Notes: generated by a model not told the origin, from the sequence alone. Counted from the first letter of the stretch, positions 1-9,781 are shown. The stretch: DNA of 64,000 nucleotides from Vibrio sp. SCSIO 43135 (GCF_023716665.1 NZ_CP071859.1:2914001-2978000), one strand, 5' to 3'. Made by a program: numbers and translations.

Positions 1-656
1 AAAATGACGCGCAAGTGGGTAGCCAAGCGAAGAAAGGCCTAACGATCTTCTTGGCCGGTATCGTGACGGTTATTTTTGTCGCGATGTTTGGTAAAGATCT
101 GTCGTTACTTCCTGACGGTGTGAACATGTCTGTCGCGATACAGTTCTTAATGCTGTCTGTCGGTGCCTTGATCCTACTCACTACTAAGGTCGACCCGAAA
201 AAGATCGTACACAGCAACGTGTTCATTGCTGGTATGACGGCAGTGATCATCATCTTTGGTATTGCCTGGATGAGTGACACCATTATCGGATTCCACAAAG
301 CTTATCTGATCAGCTTAGTAAGCGACTTAGTCGCTGCGCATCCATGGACCTTTGCAATCGCGATGTTCGTGGTGTCGGTATTCCTGAAAAGCCAAGCGGC
401 AGTACTCACTATCATGCTGCCACTCGGATTTGCAATGGGCATCCCTGCTCCAGTATTAATCGGTGTTTTACCTGCGTGTTACGCCTACTTCTTCTTCCCG
501 TTCTACCCAAGCGACCTAGCGGCAATTACTTTCGACCGCTCAGGTACCACGCAAATAGGTAAGTACGTTCTCAACCACAGCTTCCTATTGCCTGGCTTCA
601 TAGGCGTCGTTACTGCAACGACTGTCGGCTACATCATCTCAATGGCTATCAACTAG
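1..656 (+). CDS. dcuB: anaerobic C4-dicarboxylate transporter, Dcu family (DcuB-like), 5' truncated
   Basis: This is the C-terminal half of an inner-membrane Dcu carrier that exchanges C4-dicarboxylates such as fumarate and succinate. The reading frame is open to the window edge (codons in frame from base 3), so the GTG at 15 is internal and not the start. About 215 residues remain, with several hydrophobic helices and the Dcu C-terminal pattern FFPFYPSDLAAITFDRSGTT followed by IGKYVLNHSF. It parallels the complete DcuA at 9782, which has LPTYPTLLAAVEMDDTGST at the same place. DcuA and DcuB are close paralogues, so the B assignment is tentative. A strong terminator follows. Confidence 0.8.
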   Translation, partial: NDAQVGSQAKKGLTIFLAGIVTVIFVAMFGKDLSLLPDGVNMSVAIQFLMLSVGALILLTTKVDPKKIVHSNVFIAGMTAVIIIFGIAWMSDTIIGFHKAYLISLVSDLVAAHPWTFAIAMFVVSVFLKSQAAVLTIMLPLGFAMGIPAPVLIGVLPACYAYFFFPFYPSDLAAITFDRSGTTQIGKYVLNHSFLLPGFIGVVTATTVGYIISMAIN

Positions 657-671
657 TGAGCCGCTAAGATC

Positions 672-706
672 AAAAAAGCCAGTTGGTATACCAACTGGCT
701 TTTTTA
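672..706. terminator. bidirectional intrinsic terminator between dcu and pfkA
   Basis: A run of A, the arm AGCCAGTTGGT, a short loop, ACCAACTGGCT and a run of T. It can serve the dcu gene on the plus strand and pfkA on the minus strand. Confidence 0.9.
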
Positions 707-740
707 TTAACTTTGTTTGAGAAATTGTTTAAGCAATCGC

Positions 741-1703
741 TTAGAACAACTCTTCTGCAACTTTGAATAGATCGTTGCGAACTGGGCGCTTCAAGTTCTC
801 GATTGCATCAATGATGTCATGGTGAACAAGTTGCTCTTTTTGGATACCTACACAACGGCCACCATGACCTTCTAGCAGTAGGTGAACCGCGTAGTTACCC
901 ATGCGAGACGCTAGAACGCGGTCAAATGCCGTTGGACGACCACCACGTTGGATGTGACCAAGAACCGTTGCACGAGTTTCGCGACCTGTTGCCGTTTCAA
1001 TCTCTTTTGCCAGTTCGTTTGCGTCCATCATAAGCTCAGTTAGAGCGATGATAGCGTGCTTTTTACCTTTCGCGATGCCGTCTTGGATGTTGCTGATCAA
1101 CTGCTCTTTATCAAGACCTGTTTCTGGAGTGATAATGTATTCACAACCACCTGCGATTGCAGACATCAGAGTCAGATCACCACAGTGACGACCCATGATT
1201 TCTACGATAGAAATGCGTTGGTGAGAAGATGACGTGTCACGTAGACGGTCAATTGCATCGATAACTGTGTTCAGCGCAGTTAGGTAACCTATCGTGTAAT
1301 CCGTACCTGCAATATCGTTATCGATAGTGCCCGGAAGACCAATACATGGGTAACCCATTTCAGTTAGCTTCTTCGCACCCATGTAAGAACCGTCACCGCC
1401 GACAACAACAAGTGCGTCGATGCCGTGCTTCTTCAAGTTCTCGATCGCTTTTTCACGTACTTCTACGTTTTTGAATTCAGGGAAACGAGCAGAGCCTAAG
1501 AAAGTACCGCCTTTGTTGATCACATCAGATACGCTTGAACGATCCAGTTTTTGGATACGATCTTCGTATAGGCCTAGGTAGCCATCAAAAATACCGTAAA
1601 CCTCTAGACCTTCACCCAATGCTGTGCGAACAACACCACGTACTGCTGCGTTCATACCAGGAGCGTCGCCGCCACTTGTTAAAACACCGATCTTCTTAAT
1701 CAT
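741..1703 (-). CDS. pfkA: 6-phosphofructokinase, ATP-dependent
   Basis: Cytosolic enzyme phosphorylating fructose 6-phosphate to fructose 1,6-bisphosphate, the committed step of glycolysis. The start at 1703 ([16 protein letters not shown]) is chosen because a GAGGGTGAG ribosome site precedes it and it gives 320 residues, the usual bacterial PfkA length; the longer frame to 1736 has no support. Visible motifs are the N-terminal GG nucleotide loop (about residues 11-12), GGDGS near 103, the catalytic TIDND near 125-129, MGRHCG near 170 and GHIQRGG near 248. The order pfkA-fieF-cpxP-cpxRA is as in enterics. Confidence 0.97.
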   Translation of the reverse strand: MIKKIGVLTSGGDAPGMNAAVRGVVRTALGEGLEVYGIFDGYLGLYEDRIQKLDRSSVSDVINKGGTFLGSARFPEFKNVEVREKAIENLKKHGIDALVVVGGDGSYMGAKKLTEMGYPCIGLPGTIDNDIAGTDYTIGYLTALNTVIDAIDRLRDTSSSHQRISIVEIMGRHCGDLTLMSAIAGGCEYIITPETGLDKEQLISNIQDGIAKGKKHAIIALTELMMDANELAKEIETATGRETRATVLGHIQRGGRPTAFDRVLASRMGNYAVHLLLEGHGGRCVGIQKEQLVHHDIIDAIENLKRPVRNDLFKVAEELF

Positions 1704-1989
1704 GCTCACCCTCGAATTTTTGGAAATCAATTTCAATTTTTAATGTTAGAAGCTAACGACATGCTTCCAACGAAATCTGTCTAATCTGCGCATTATGTTA
1801 CCTTTACTAAAAAGGAATACTACTTTTATTTGCAGCAAATTATGTAACTTTTCTACTTCTGTAAGAGTATTACAGTTTTACTGTTTCACTTTGTTGATGC
1901 ACATCAGAATCACGTTTTTTTCTTTTGACGCTGAAAAGATAGTCAATAGCGACCACTTTGTCTCCCCAGTTCAGTGTGAATATCTCTGG

Positions 1990-2898
1990 CTACCAGCCTT
2001 GAGACTTTTGTTCCCTCTCTGCGGTCAAAACGACAGAGTACGGATCTTGGTGGATCAGAATATCCGCGTCTGGAAAACTGGATAGCAGCTTCATTTCTAC
2101 ATTGTCAGAAATGCGGTGAGCTTCAATCAAAGGAATGTGATCCTCCAACTCTAAATGCAGCTGGATAAAGCGTACTGGCCCCGACATACGAGTACGAAGC
2201 TGATGCACCCCCAACACCCCCTCTACAGACAGACAGTCTTCCCTGATTTGTTGTAGTTCTTCATCAGGGAGCTTTCTGTCTAATAAGGTTTGAATCGCTT
2301 CTGACACCATCTTAAATGCGCTGTACAGAATGAATATACCGATCGCGACAGCAAATACCGCATCGGCTTGAGTGAGACCAAACCAACTTAGCCCTAGCGC
2401 CAGCATAATGGCCGCATTCATATACAAATCAGATTGATAATGCAGAGAGTCGGCAGCAATAGCTTGGCTACCTGTTTTCTTCACGACGTGCTTTTGGAAT
2501 GTCACTAAGCCGTAGGTCAATACCATGGCAAATAAACTGACGTAAACACCATACTCGGGCGAGTTGAGTTCATGAGGGCGGAAGAAACGATCAATACCGT
2601 TGAGGATAAGAAAACACGCCGAACCAGAGATAAACATAGCTTGCGCTAAAGCAGCGAGAGACTCGGCTTTACCATGGCCAAAGGTATGTTCTTTGTCAGC
2701 AGGCTGAAGTGCATAACGCACTACAATCAAGTTCACAACTGACGCTGCGATATCCAACATAGAATCAATCAGCGATGCTAATAAACTCACAGAGCCGGTC
2801 ACCCACCACGCCGCAACTTTCACAATCAATAGCAAAGTCGCAACCGTTGTTGCTGTCCAAGCAGCCAAAGTGACTAGGCGAGCATATTCTTGTTTCAT
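1990..2898 (-). CDS. fieF: cation-efflux (CDF) pump FieF/YiiP, Fe2+/Zn2+ exporter
   Basis: Inner-membrane proton-coupled exporter of divalent metals (Fe2+, Zn2+) of the cation diffusion facilitator family. The 302 residues are typical. There are six predicted membrane spans and a cytoplasmic C-terminal domain. Transport-site ligands are visible as DSMLD near residues 45-49 in helix 2 and HYQSD near 153-157 in helix 5; HGKAE near 75-79 matches the second metal site. It lies between pfkA and cpxP on the same strand, as in E. coli. The 287-base gap down to pfkA holds the pfkA promoter region; I could not pick a convincing -35/-10 pair there. Confidence 0.95.
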   Translation of the reverse strand: MKQEYARLVTLAAWTATTVATLLLIVKVAAWWVTGSVSLLASLIDSMLDIAASVVNLIVVRYALQPADKEHTFGHGKAESLAALAQAMFISGSACFLILNGIDRFFRPHELNSPEYGVYVSLFAMVLTYGLVTFQKHVVKKTGSQAIAADSLHYQSDLYMNAAIMLALGLSWFGLTQADAVFAVAIGIFILYSAFKMVSEAIQTLLDRKLPDEELQQIREDCLSVEGVLGVHQLRTRMSGPVRFIQLHLELEDHIPLIEAHRISDNVEMKLLSSFPDADILIHQDPYSVVLTAEREQKSQGW

Positions 2899-2987
2899 AA
2901 GCGTAAATTTCGCTAAAGCGTCAATCTTTTATTAAGAAAGGATAATAGAAAGTATACCTCGCATTAGTTTAAATGAATATGAAAGCG

Positions 2988-3014
2988 ACAAAAGGCGGCT
3001 AAATAGCCGCCTTT
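2988..3014 (-). terminator. cpxP terminator
   Basis: On the minus strand: AAAGGCGGCT, loop ATTT, AGCCGCCTTTT. It starts only about 22 bases after the cpxP stop codon. Confidence 0.85.
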
Positions 3015-3036
3015 AACAGGAAGGGAGAGATCGAAT

Positions 3037-3531
3037 TTACTTGTGGTGTCTTGCCATCTTGTCAGCACACTTCTGATGACGCTCTTGCGACAGCTCAACA
3101 AACTTTTCTTTTTGCTCTGGAGTTAAGATGCTTAGCATCTGGTGCTGCTTCTCTAGCATTTTCACGCGGCGCTCTGCTTGCTTCTCAGCCATCTCTTTTG
3201 CTAAATCATTTGCTGCTGCTTGGTCAAACGTGTCTGCCAATACCAAAGCTTGAACTTTTTCGTGGTGCGCTTTCATTGCTGCTTGGCGCTCTTCGCCACC
3301 TTGCTCAAACTTGGCTTTCATTTCTGCTTTGCCCGCTTCGCGCATCTCTTTTAACTGCTCTTTTTGCGCATCAGTTAAGTCAAGTTGGCGCATTACACCA
3401 CGGTCAAAGCCGCCGCATTTACCGCCCATACCTTTACCGTGGTCTTTACCACCGAAAGCAAACGCGCTTGCTGTACCTAGAGTAAGAGGAAGAACAACAG
3501 CAGCTAATACTAATTTCTTTGCAGTTTTCAT
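3037..3531 (-). CDS. cpxP: Spy/CpxP-family periplasmic stress adaptor
   Basis: Periplasmic protein of the CpxP/Spy family, which restrains the CpxA sensor and binds misfolded envelope proteins. The start at 3531 (MKTAKKLVLAAVVLP) gives 164 residues, close to E. coli CpxP (166). It is preceded by AAGGT and begins a clear signal peptide ending near TASAFA. Two family LTxxQ motifs are present, LTDAQKEQL and LTPEQKEKF, within a mostly helical, charged mature region. The frame upstream to 3579 is out of register with a signal peptide. It is divergent from cpxRA and shares with it a region carrying CpxR boxes, so autoregulation by CpxR is expected. Confidence 0.92.
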   Translation of the reverse strand: MKTAKKLVLAAVVLPLTLGTASAFAFGGKDHGKGMGGKCGGFDRGVMRQLDLTDAQKEQLKEMREAGKAEMKAKFEQGGEERQAAMKAHHEKVQALVLADTFDQAAANDLAKEMAEKQAERRVKMLEKQHQMLSILTPEQKEKFVELSQERHQKCADKMARHHK

Positions 3532-3685
3532 AAGTCGTACCTTATTTTTCATGTTATTTGAGGTGCTGTATAAGGGCATGTTGACCTTTCACCCTAGAGA
3601 ATCACATCGGCGCTAAATTTAGCAGACAGTGGTTGATGTGTTTCGTTCTCTTCACAGCGGTTGAGTATAGAATACGACCTGCTAG

Positions 3686-3721
3686 GTAAAGCGACGTATA
3701 GAGAGCGTAAAGAATCGTAAA
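3686..3721. promoter_or_regulatory. CpxR-binding array between cpxP and cpxRA
   Basis: GTAAA at 3707-3711 and 3717-3721, separated by five bases, is a perfect CpxR box. A third GTAAA lies at 3686-3690 and a GTATA at 3696-3700. The four half-sites are spaced 10-11 bases apart, all on one helix face. Location between the divergent cpxP and cpxR genes fits known Cpx autoregulation. Confidence 0.85.
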
Positions 3722-3806
3722 GAGCAAAATTTACCCTGCTCGAAACCGCCGTTTCACAGTAATATAAAGGTAACAAGACTCATGCAATCCAATCGAGGAA
3801 AGAGTA

Positions 3807-4499
3807 ATGGCGCATATCCTACTTATTGATGACGACACAGAACTGACTAGCTTGCTCAAAGAAGTGCTCACTTATGAGGGCTTTACTATCTCTGAAGCAA
3901 ATGACGGAGAGTCAGGGCTGGCTGCAGTGAATAAGGATATCGACCTGATCCTACTGGATGTAATGATGCCAAAACTGAATGGTATGGATACGCTAAAGCG
4001 CCTACGTGAGAACTGGCAGACCCCAGTGTTGATGCTCACTGCCAAGGGCGAAGAAATTGATCGTGTGATTGGCCTTGAGCTCGGTGCCGATGACTATTTG
4101 CCAAAGCCATTTAGCGATCGTGAATTACTGGCTCGCATTAAAGCTATTCTGCGCCGTACTCAAATTCAATCAGCACCTGCGAATAAAAACAGCGACGCCA
4201 TTGAGTACATGGATATCAAGGTGTATCCAGGCAAACAAGAAGCCTACTGCCAGGAGCAGTTACTCGAGCTGACCACAACGGAATTTGCCCTGCTAGCACA
4301 CTTTATTCAGCATCCAGGAGAAACGTTAACTAAGGAAGCACTTAGCTTAGATGTACTGGGTAAAAGGCTGGCCGCTTTCGACCGGGCGATCGACATGCAC
4401 GTTTCTAACTTACGTAAGAAGCTACCCGATACCTTGTCTGGCAAATCTCGCATAAAAACGTTGCGCGGCCGAGGTTACTTGTTGGTTGAGGAAGACTGA
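3807..4499 (+). CDS. cpxR: envelope-stress response regulator CpxR (OmpR/PhoB family)
   Basis: DNA-binding response regulator of the Cpx envelope-stress system. It has 230 residues. The receiver domain carries the acidic pocket IDDD (residues 7-10), the phosphorylation site D51 in LLDVMMP and the conserved KPF lysine. A winged-helix OmpR-type DNA-binding domain follows, ending in GRGYLL. The stop codon overlaps the cpxA start (TGATG), so the two are translationally coupled. A CpxR-box array lies about 85 bases upstream. Confidence 0.97.
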   Translation: MAHILLIDDDTELTSLLKEVLTYEGFTISEANDGESGLAAVNKDIDLILLDVMMPKLNGMDTLKRLRENWQTPVLMLTAKGEEIDRVIGLELGADDYLPKPFSDRELLARIKAILRRTQIQSAPANKNSDAIEYMDIKVYPGKQEAYCQEQLLELTTTEFALLAHFIQHPGETLTKEALSLDVLGKRLAAFDRAIDMHVSNLRKKLPDTLSGKSRIKTLRGRGYLLVEED

Positions 4500-5875
4500 T
4501 GCGCTTGCCTAAGATCACCAGCCTTTATGGCCGTATCTTCGCGATATTCTGGTTTACCATGCTGCTGGTTCTGCTGGCCGTACTGTCGCTACCGCATTTA
4601 GATCCTCGCAAAGCACGTAATATCCCAGCGGATCATTTTGAACGCCTCAATGTACTGCAACAGAAGATCGAGAAGCGCTTTCGCGGTGAGAAAGATCTAC
4701 GCAAAATTATTTTCAGCCTTGAAGATCAAGGGCGATCACCACGAGATAAAGCCCCTCGCCTCTTCTTAACTGATCTAGAAGGCAACATCTTAACCACTAA
4801 ACGCCATCACGATTTCAAAATTCGTGCACTGCAAAACTTCATTACCAGCATTGAGCAAGGTGAGCCAAAGCAAAAGCTGTATGGTCGTTACATGATTGCA
4901 GGACCACTGCCAATCACCCTCGCCGAACATAACCTACTGCTTTACATCGGAGTAAAATGGGATCAAACCCCTCCGTTCCTATTACGCTTATTCGACAAAC
5001 CGTTCCAATTACTGTTTGCCGTGATGGTGGTGAGTACACCACTGTTGTTATGGCTAGCTTGGGCACTCAGTCAACCCGCGCGTAAATTAGAGCGTGCAGC
5101 TAAGCGAGTCGCCGGTGGTGAGTTTGTTGTCGACCCAGAGCTTGAAAAAGGCACTTCTGAATTTAGGCAAGCAGGAGCAAGCTTCAACCAGATGGTTGAG
5201 GCGGTGAATCACATGATTTCTGGCCAGCAGCGGCTATTGTCGGATATTTCCCATGAGTTACGCTCTCCGTTGACTCGCTTGCGAATGGCCAATGCGCTCG
5301 CGACAAGAAAGCAAGGAGACAGCCCGGAGCTAGAGCGCATCGATACCGAAGCCCAGCGACTCGAGCAGATGATCGGCGAGCTGTTAGAGCTGTCGCGTAT
5401 GCAAGCCGATAGTCACCTGACTCGTGAGCTTCAACCCATTTCTAGCTTATGGGAAGAGATCCTCAAAGATGCGCAGTTTGAAGCCGAGCAAATGGGCAAG
5501 CAGCTTAACTACTCCGCTATCCCAGAAGGCTCAATCTCAGGTAATCCAAAACTATTGATGAGCGCTGTTGAGAACATCATCCGTAACGCTATTCACTACG
5601 GTGAAGACCTGATTCAGGTTACCTTAACTAAAGATGATGAGCAGCTTTCGATTGTCGTGGAAGATAACGGGCAAGGAGTACCAGACTCTGAATTGGAAGA
5701 TATATTCCGCCCGTTTTACCGCGTATCGACAGCCCGTGATAGAAATTCAGGTGGTGCAGGGCTAGGATTGGCGATCACAGAAAGTGCCATTCGCCAGCAC
5801 AGCGGCTCCATCGCTGCCAGTCGCAGCCAACTCGGTGGTTTGATGGTCCTAATCAAGTTGCCTCTGAGTAGCTAA
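4499..5875 (+). CDS. cpxA: envelope-stress sensor histidine kinase CpxA
   Basis: Inner-membrane sensor kinase and phosphatase for CpxR. It has 458 residues: a first transmembrane helix at about 12-32, a periplasmic sensor region to about 165, a second helix at about 170-190 and a HAMP linker. The dimerisation domain has H252 in SDISHELRSP. The ATPase domain shows NIIRNAIHYG, DNGQGVPD and GGAGLGLAI. It overlaps cpxR by one base. Expected input is envelope stress relayed partly through CpxP. Confidence 0.97.
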   Translation: MRLPKITSLYGRIFAIFWFTMLLVLLAVLSLPHLDPRKARNIPADHFERLNVLQQKIEKRFRGEKDLRKIIFSLEDQGRSPRDKAPRLFLTDLEGNILTTKRHHDFKIRALQNFITSIEQGEPKQKLYGRYMIAGPLPITLAEHNLLLYIGVKWDQTPPFLLRLFDKPFQLLFAVMVVSTPLLLWLAWALSQPARKLERAAKRVAGGEFVVDPELEKGTSEFRQAGASFNQMVEAVNHMISGQQRLLSDISHELRSPLTRLRMANALATRKQGDSPELERIDTEAQRLEQMIGELLELSRMQADSHLTRELQPISSLWEEILKDAQFEAEQMGKQLNYSAIPEGSISGNPKLLMSAVENIIRNAIHYGEDLIQVTLTKDDEQLSIVVEDNGQGVPDSELEDIFRPFYRVSTARDRNSGGAGLGLAITESAIRQHSGSIAASRSQLGGLMVLIKLPLSS

Positions 5876-5924
5876 CAAGAGAAAGACTGTCAACGAGCGA
5901 CAAAACCCTACAAAGATCGCAGTT

Positions 5925-5943
5925 GAAAATGATATTCATTATC
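5925..5943. promoter_or_regulatory. Fur box upstream of sodA
   Basis: The 19-base site GAAAATGATATTCATTATC matches the classical Fur box consensus at 17 of 19 positions, 36 bases before the sodA start. Iron-replete repression by Fur is inferred. Confidence 0.85.
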
Positions 5944-5978
5944 AATAAAGTAAATCCTTCGATTACGGAGGATTTACT

Positions 5979-6596
5979 ATGTCTCACAGTTTCCCTGAAC
6001 TGCCATACGCTTACGATGCACTAGAACCATACATCGACGCCCAAACCATGGAAGTGCATTACAGCCGTCACCACAGAACCTACTACGACAAATTCATCAC
6101 TGCAGTTAAAGGGACTGAGCTTGAAAAAGCCCCTTTAACTGACATCTTCGCCAGTATTTCTCAGCATGCTCCTGCTATCCGAAACAACGGTGGCGGGTAC
6201 TACAATCACATTCTCTATTGGAACTGCATGACACCAAACGGCCAGCATGAACCAGAAGGTGCACTTGCTCAGGCCATCATCCAAACCTTTGGTACCTTTG
6301 AGCAGTTTAAACAAGAGTTTAGCCAAGCGGCGATCAATACTTTTGGTTCAGGCTTTGTGTGGTTAATCGTGCAAAACGGTACACTGAAGATCACCTCCAC
6401 TGGCAACCAAGATAACCCACTAATGGATGTCGCACAGGAACAAGGTGAGCCGATTCTCGCTTTAGATGTGTGGGAGCATGCCTACTACATCAGCTATCGT
6501 AACCGCCGGCCAGATTATATTGATGCATGGTGGAATGTGGTCAATTGGGATGCTGTCAGTGAGCACTACGCCATTGCGCTTGCGCAAAATGCTTAG
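5979..6596 (+). CDS. sodA: superoxide dismutase, Mn/Fe family, MnSOD-like
   Basis: Converts superoxide to oxygen and hydrogen peroxide in the cytosol. The metal ligands are H27 in [10 protein letters not shown]77 in YYNHILYW and the Asp and His of DVWEHAYY. Discriminating positions look manganese-type: Gly-Gly before the second histidine, where iron enzymes carry Ala-Gln, and Gln in STGNQDNPL, where iron enzymes usually have Ala. YWNCM is more iron-like, so metal use could be mixed. The start at 5979 follows an ACGGAGG ribosome site. The Fur box upstream matches the logic of making this enzyme when iron is scarce. Confidence 0.9.
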   Translation: MSHSFPELPYAYDALEPYIDAQTMEVHYSRHHRTYYDKFITAVKGTELEKAPLTDIFASISQHAPAIRNNGGGYYNHILYWNCMTPNGQHEPEGALAQAIIQTFGTFEQFKQEFSQAAINTFGSGFVWLIVQNGTLKITSTGNQDNPLMDVAQEQGEPILALDVWEHAYYISYRNRRPDYIDAWWNVVNWDAVSEHYAIALAQNA

Positions 6597-6614
6597 CGAA
6601 TTCGACACATCAGG

Positions 6615-6636
6615 GGGCGACTTACTGTCGCCCTTT
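6615..6636 (+). terminator. probable sodA terminator
   Basis: GGGCGAC, loop TTACT, GTCGCCC, then only TTT. The hairpin is perfect but the T-run is weak. Confidence 0.6.
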
Positions 6637-6737
6637 GGATACATACCACGGATACAATGTCTGTACTTTGAACCCTGCACCTTAGCGTCATTTGGGTATA
6701 TACTCTTTGCCACCTAAGCTAACCCAGATGAACCAAG

Positions 6738-7217
6738 ATGTTTGATATTGCCCTTTACGAACCAGAAATCGCTCCAAACACCGGCAACATAATTCGTTTG
6801 TGCGCGAACTGTGGCGCTAATTTACATTTGATTGAACCATTAGGGTTTGACCTAGAAGAGAAGAAAGTTCGCCGTGCTGGCCTTGATTATCACGATCTCG
6901 CTCGTGTTAAGCGCCACAAGGATCTTAATGCTTTTCTAGAGTATCTAGAAAATGAACGTGAAGGTGACTATCGCCTTTTTGCCTGCACCACCAAAACAAC
7001 TGGCCATCATATCGATGCGCAATACCAGCAAGGTGATGTGCTATTGTTCGGGCCTGAATCACGTGGCCTACCAGCAGAAGTGATTGAAAGCCTTCCAATG
7101 GAGCAGCGTATTCGTATTCCAATGATGCCAGAAGCTCGCAGCCTAAACCTGTCCAACGCCGTCGCTATCATTGCTTTTGAAGCTTGGCGACAAATGGGGT
7201 TTGAAGGCGCGGTATAA
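6738..7217 (+). CDS. trmL: tRNA (cytidine/uridine-34-2'-O)-methyltransferase
   Basis: SPOUT-fold methyltransferase that 2'-O-methylates the wobble nucleotide of tRNA-Leu isoacceptors using S-adenosylmethionine. The 159 residues are close to E. coli TrmL (157). Knot motifs are visible: [13 protein letters not shown] near 15-27, [10 protein letters not shown] near 99-108 and [15 protein letters not shown] near 124-138. A TATACT -10-like hexamer lies about 40 bases before the start. It stands alone between terminators. Confidence 0.95.
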   Translation: MFDIALYEPEIAPNTGNIIRLCANCGANLHLIEPLGFDLEEKKVRRAGLDYHDLARVKRHKDLNAFLEYLENEREGDYRLFACTTKTTGHHIDAQYQQGDVLLFGPESRGLPAEVIESLPMEQRIRIPMMPEARSLNLSNAVAIIAFEAWRQMGFEGAV

Positions 7218-7234
7218 CCCCATTAGATAGACAC

Positions 7235-7263
7235 AAAAAAGGCTCTGTATTCAGAGCCTTTTC
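7235..7263. terminator. bidirectional terminator between trmL and fxsA
   Basis: AAAAAAGGCTCTG, loop, CAGAGCCTTTTCT. It suits the convergent trmL and fxsA genes. Confidence 0.88.
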
Positions 7264-7318
7264 TATATATGCTTCAATGAGCTAGCACAGCCCAACTAGT
7301 TGAGACGGTTGTTATTGT

Positions 7319-7840
7319 TTAGTTAAGACGATTATTGTTATCTTGGTCGTCTTTTTCTTTGCGCTCAAACTCACCTTCGAAGGTGTTGCCATCTTGATTG
7401 GAGTTAAATGGGTCGCGGTGGAATGGGTCTTGCTCGAATGGGCTTTGACCAAATTGGCCACCAGCAAATCCACCCGATACGTTTTTCACCACCATTTTAC
7501 TCATTAGGTATTTAGCAATCACAGCTCTTGGCGCTGGCAGCAGAACTAGCATACCCAGTGCATCGGTCATAAAACCAGGAGTTAATAGTAGTACCCCGGC
7601 CACCGCGAGCATAACGCCTTCAAAAATTTGCTGAGCAGGCAACTCACCTTGATTTAAGCGGTTTTGCACCGACATTAGGGTTTGAATACCTTGGCTACGC
7701 ACCAATGACGCACCCACAAATGCTGTGATCAGCACTAAACCGATGGTCGGCCAAAGGCCAAGGAAACCACCGACTTGAATAAACAGGCCAATCTCAATGA
7801 TTGGGACAAATATAAATAGCAATAATAAGATAGGAAACAC
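7319..7840 (-). CDS. fxsA: FxsA family cytoplasmic-membrane protein
   Basis: FxsA is an inner-membrane protein whose overproduction in E. coli relieves F-plasmid exclusion of phage T7; its normal role is unknown. GTG at 7840 is chosen because a strong AAGGAGGG lies just before it. The in-frame GTG at 7858 has the ribosome site inside its own coding region and no site upstream. The 173 residues contain three to four hydrophobic helices (ILLLLFIFVPIIEIGLF, GLWPTIGLVLITAFVGASL, VMLAVAGVLLLTPGFMTDAL) and a polar, Asp/Asn-rich C-terminal tail, as in the family. Confidence 0.9.
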   Translation of the reverse strand: MFPILLLLFIFVPIIEIGLFIQVGGFLGLWPTIGLVLITAFVGASLVRSQGIQTLMSVQNRLNQGELPAQQIFEGVMLAVAGVLLLTPGFMTDALGMLVLLPAPRAVIAKYLMSKMVVKNVSGGFAGGQFGQSPFEQDPFHRDPFNSNQDGNTFEGEFERKEKDDQDNNNRLN

Positions 7841-8160
7841 ACGCCCTCCTTTGTTCACTCCAGTGTACGTCTAAAGCGCCTTGAAGCTCAAATTTATCGT
7901 GTAAAAAAGCGTGATTTTGACCACTAAAACCCTCTACCCCTTTATGGTTATTAATAACCTATTCATAGTTTGAAAATTATTGACTAAATAAAGTTAGAAA
8001 AGGTGATCCAGTTACTATTTTTATGTACGTAGTGCAGTATGATGTGCCACAGAAGTCAGGACGGATTTTCCAGCCAAAAAACTCTGACGAACGGATTCTT
8101 ACTTGCAGAAATGGCTAATAAATCACTTTATTATCAGAATAATTCTCTAAGGATCCTGTT
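7841..8160. other. fxsA-aspA divergent intergenic region
   Basis: About 320 bases without a gene, AT-rich, holding the promoters of fxsA and aspA. A CRP-like but imperfect site lies at 7910-7925 (CGTGA, six bases, CCACT). A TTGACT hexamer lies near 7979. Nothing reaches a firm call. Confidence 0.4.
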
Positions 8161-9612
8161 ATGGCTAGCCTATCTGATACACAAAATACAACACACCAAG
8201 CAACCCGTATTGAAGAAGACCTACTAGGTCAACGTCACGTTCCCGCAGACGCGTACTACGGCATTCATACTCTTCGCGCAATCGAAAACTTCAATATTTC
8301 AAGCTCAACGATTTCAGACGTACCTGAATTTGTACGTGGCATGGTGATGACCAAAAAAGCGGCGGCTCTTGCAAACAAAGAGCTCGGCGTTCTACCTAAA
8401 GATGTTGCGCAGTACATCATTGAAGCGTGTGACGTGATCCTTGAAACAGGAAAGTGCATGGATCAATTCCCATCAGACGTATTCCAAGGCGGTGCTGGCA
8501 CTTCAGTGAACATGAACACTAACGAAGTCGTTGCCAACGTAGCACTTGAGCTAATGGGCAAAGAAAAAGGCCAATACGAGTTCATTAACCCAAATGACCA
8601 CGTAAACAAGAGCCAATCGACTAACTGTGCTTACCCAACAGGTTTCCGTATCTCTGTATTTAACAGCGTACGCAAGCTATTGGATGCGATTGAGTACTTG
8701 AAAGGCGCCTTTGAACTGAAAAGCCAAGAGTTCGATACCGTGCTAAAAATGGGGCGTACTCAGCTACAAGACGCGGTTCCTATGACAGTAGGCCAAGAGT
8801 TCCACGCTTGGGCCGTTACTCTGAACGAAGAAATCCGCGCACTTGAATACACGTCTAAGCTACTGCTTGAAGTCAACCTTGGTGCAACAGCAATCGGTAC
8901 TGGCTTGAACGCTGCTCCTGGTTACCAAGCACTGGCAGTTAAACACCTTGCTGAAGTGACTGGTCATGAATGTGTGCCAGCTGAAGACTTGATCGAAGCA
9001 ACGTCTGACTGTGGTGCATACGTAATGACTCACGGTGCGCTAAAACGTCTCGCGGTGAAACTGTCTAAGATTTGTAACGACCTACGCCTACTGTCTTCAG
9101 GCCCACGTGCAGGTCTGAATGAAATCAACCTACCAGAGCTACAAGCTGGCTCTTCAATCATGCCTGCCAAGGTAAACCCAGTGGTACCAGAAGTGGTAAA
9201 CCAAGTGTGTTTCAAAGTGCTAGGTAACGACAACACTATCTCGTTTGCAGCAGAAGGCGGCCAGTTACAGCTAAACGTAATGGAGCCGGTAATTGCGCAA
9301 AGCATGTTCGAGTCTCTCGATATCCTAACCAATGCATGTGTCAACTTGCGTGACAAGTGTATCGACGGCATCACAGTGAACAAAGACGTATGTGAAGGCT
9401 ACGTATTTAACTCTATCGGTATCGTGACTTACCTGAACCCATACATTGGCCACCACGAAGGTGACATCGTTGGTAAGATTTGTGCGGAAACCGGTAAGAG
9501 CGTTCGCGAAGTGGTACTGGAACGCGGCTTACTCAGCGAAGAAGAGCTTGATGACATCTTCTCTGTTGAAAATTTAATGCGTCCGCAGTATAAAGCGAAA
9601 CGCTACGAATAA
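8161..9612 (+). CDS. aspA: aspartate ammonia-lyase
   Basis: Reversibly deaminates L-aspartate to fumarate and ammonia, feeding fumarate respiration and the Dcu carriers. The 483 residues compare with about 478 in E. coli. The fumarase/aspartase signature with the catalytic serine loop, [11 protein letters not shown], is visible near residue 330, and [17 protein letters not shown] near 198-214. AAGGA precedes the ATG. It is followed by its own terminator and then dcuA, the enteric aspA-dcuA arrangement. Confidence 0.97.
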   Translation: MASLSDTQNTTHQATRIEEDLLGQRHVPADAYYGIHTLRAIENFNISSSTISDVPEFVRGMVMTKKAAALANKELGVLPKDVAQYIIEACDVILETGKCMDQFPSDVFQGGAGTSVNMNTNEVVANVALELMGKEKGQYEFINPNDHVNKSQSTNCAYPTGFRISVFNSVRKLLDAIEYLKGAFELKSQEFDTVLKMGRTQLQDAVPMTVGQEFHAWAVTLNEEIRALEYTSKLLLEVNLGATAIGTGLNAAPGYQALAVKHLAEVTGHECVPAEDLIEATSDCGAYVMTHGALKRLAVKLSKICNDLRLLSSGPRAGLNEINLPELQAGSSIMPAKVNPVVPEVVNQVCFKVLGNDNTISFAAEGGQLQLNVMEPVIAQSMFESLDILTNACVNLRDKCIDGITVNKDVCEGYVFNSIGIVTYLNPYIGHHEGDIVGKICAETGKSVREVVLERGLLSEEELDDIFSVENLMRPQYKAKRYE

Positions 9613-9623
9613 TCGCAGCTAAC

Positions 9624-9648
9624 AGGGTCCCTTACGGGGCCCTTTTTT
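9624..9648 (+). terminator. aspA terminator
   Basis: GGGTCCC, loop TTAC, GGGGCCC (one G-T pair), then six T. Confidence 0.9.
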
Positions 9649-9781
9649 GGGTTAAACCGGAGTACCCACACTTTTCTTGAGTTATTTTCGTGCTTTATCG
9701 TAATAGCGATTTTCATTATTTGAACGTTTAGCCTATGAGCTTTCCAATAATTAAAATCAAAAATCTAAATGAGGTATCAAT

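Noticed and set aside
15..656. GTG at 15 as the start of the first gene
   Set aside because: The frame is open to the window edge and the sequence is the C-terminal half of a Dcu carrier, so this GTG is internal.
3051..3485. Open frame opposite cpxP
   Set aside because: It is antisense to a clearly real Spy/CpxP-family gene, has no ribosome site and no recognisable family.
7910..7925. CRP site in the fxsA-aspA region
   Set aside because: Only the left half matches TGTGA well; the right half has two mismatches of five. Not called as a feature.
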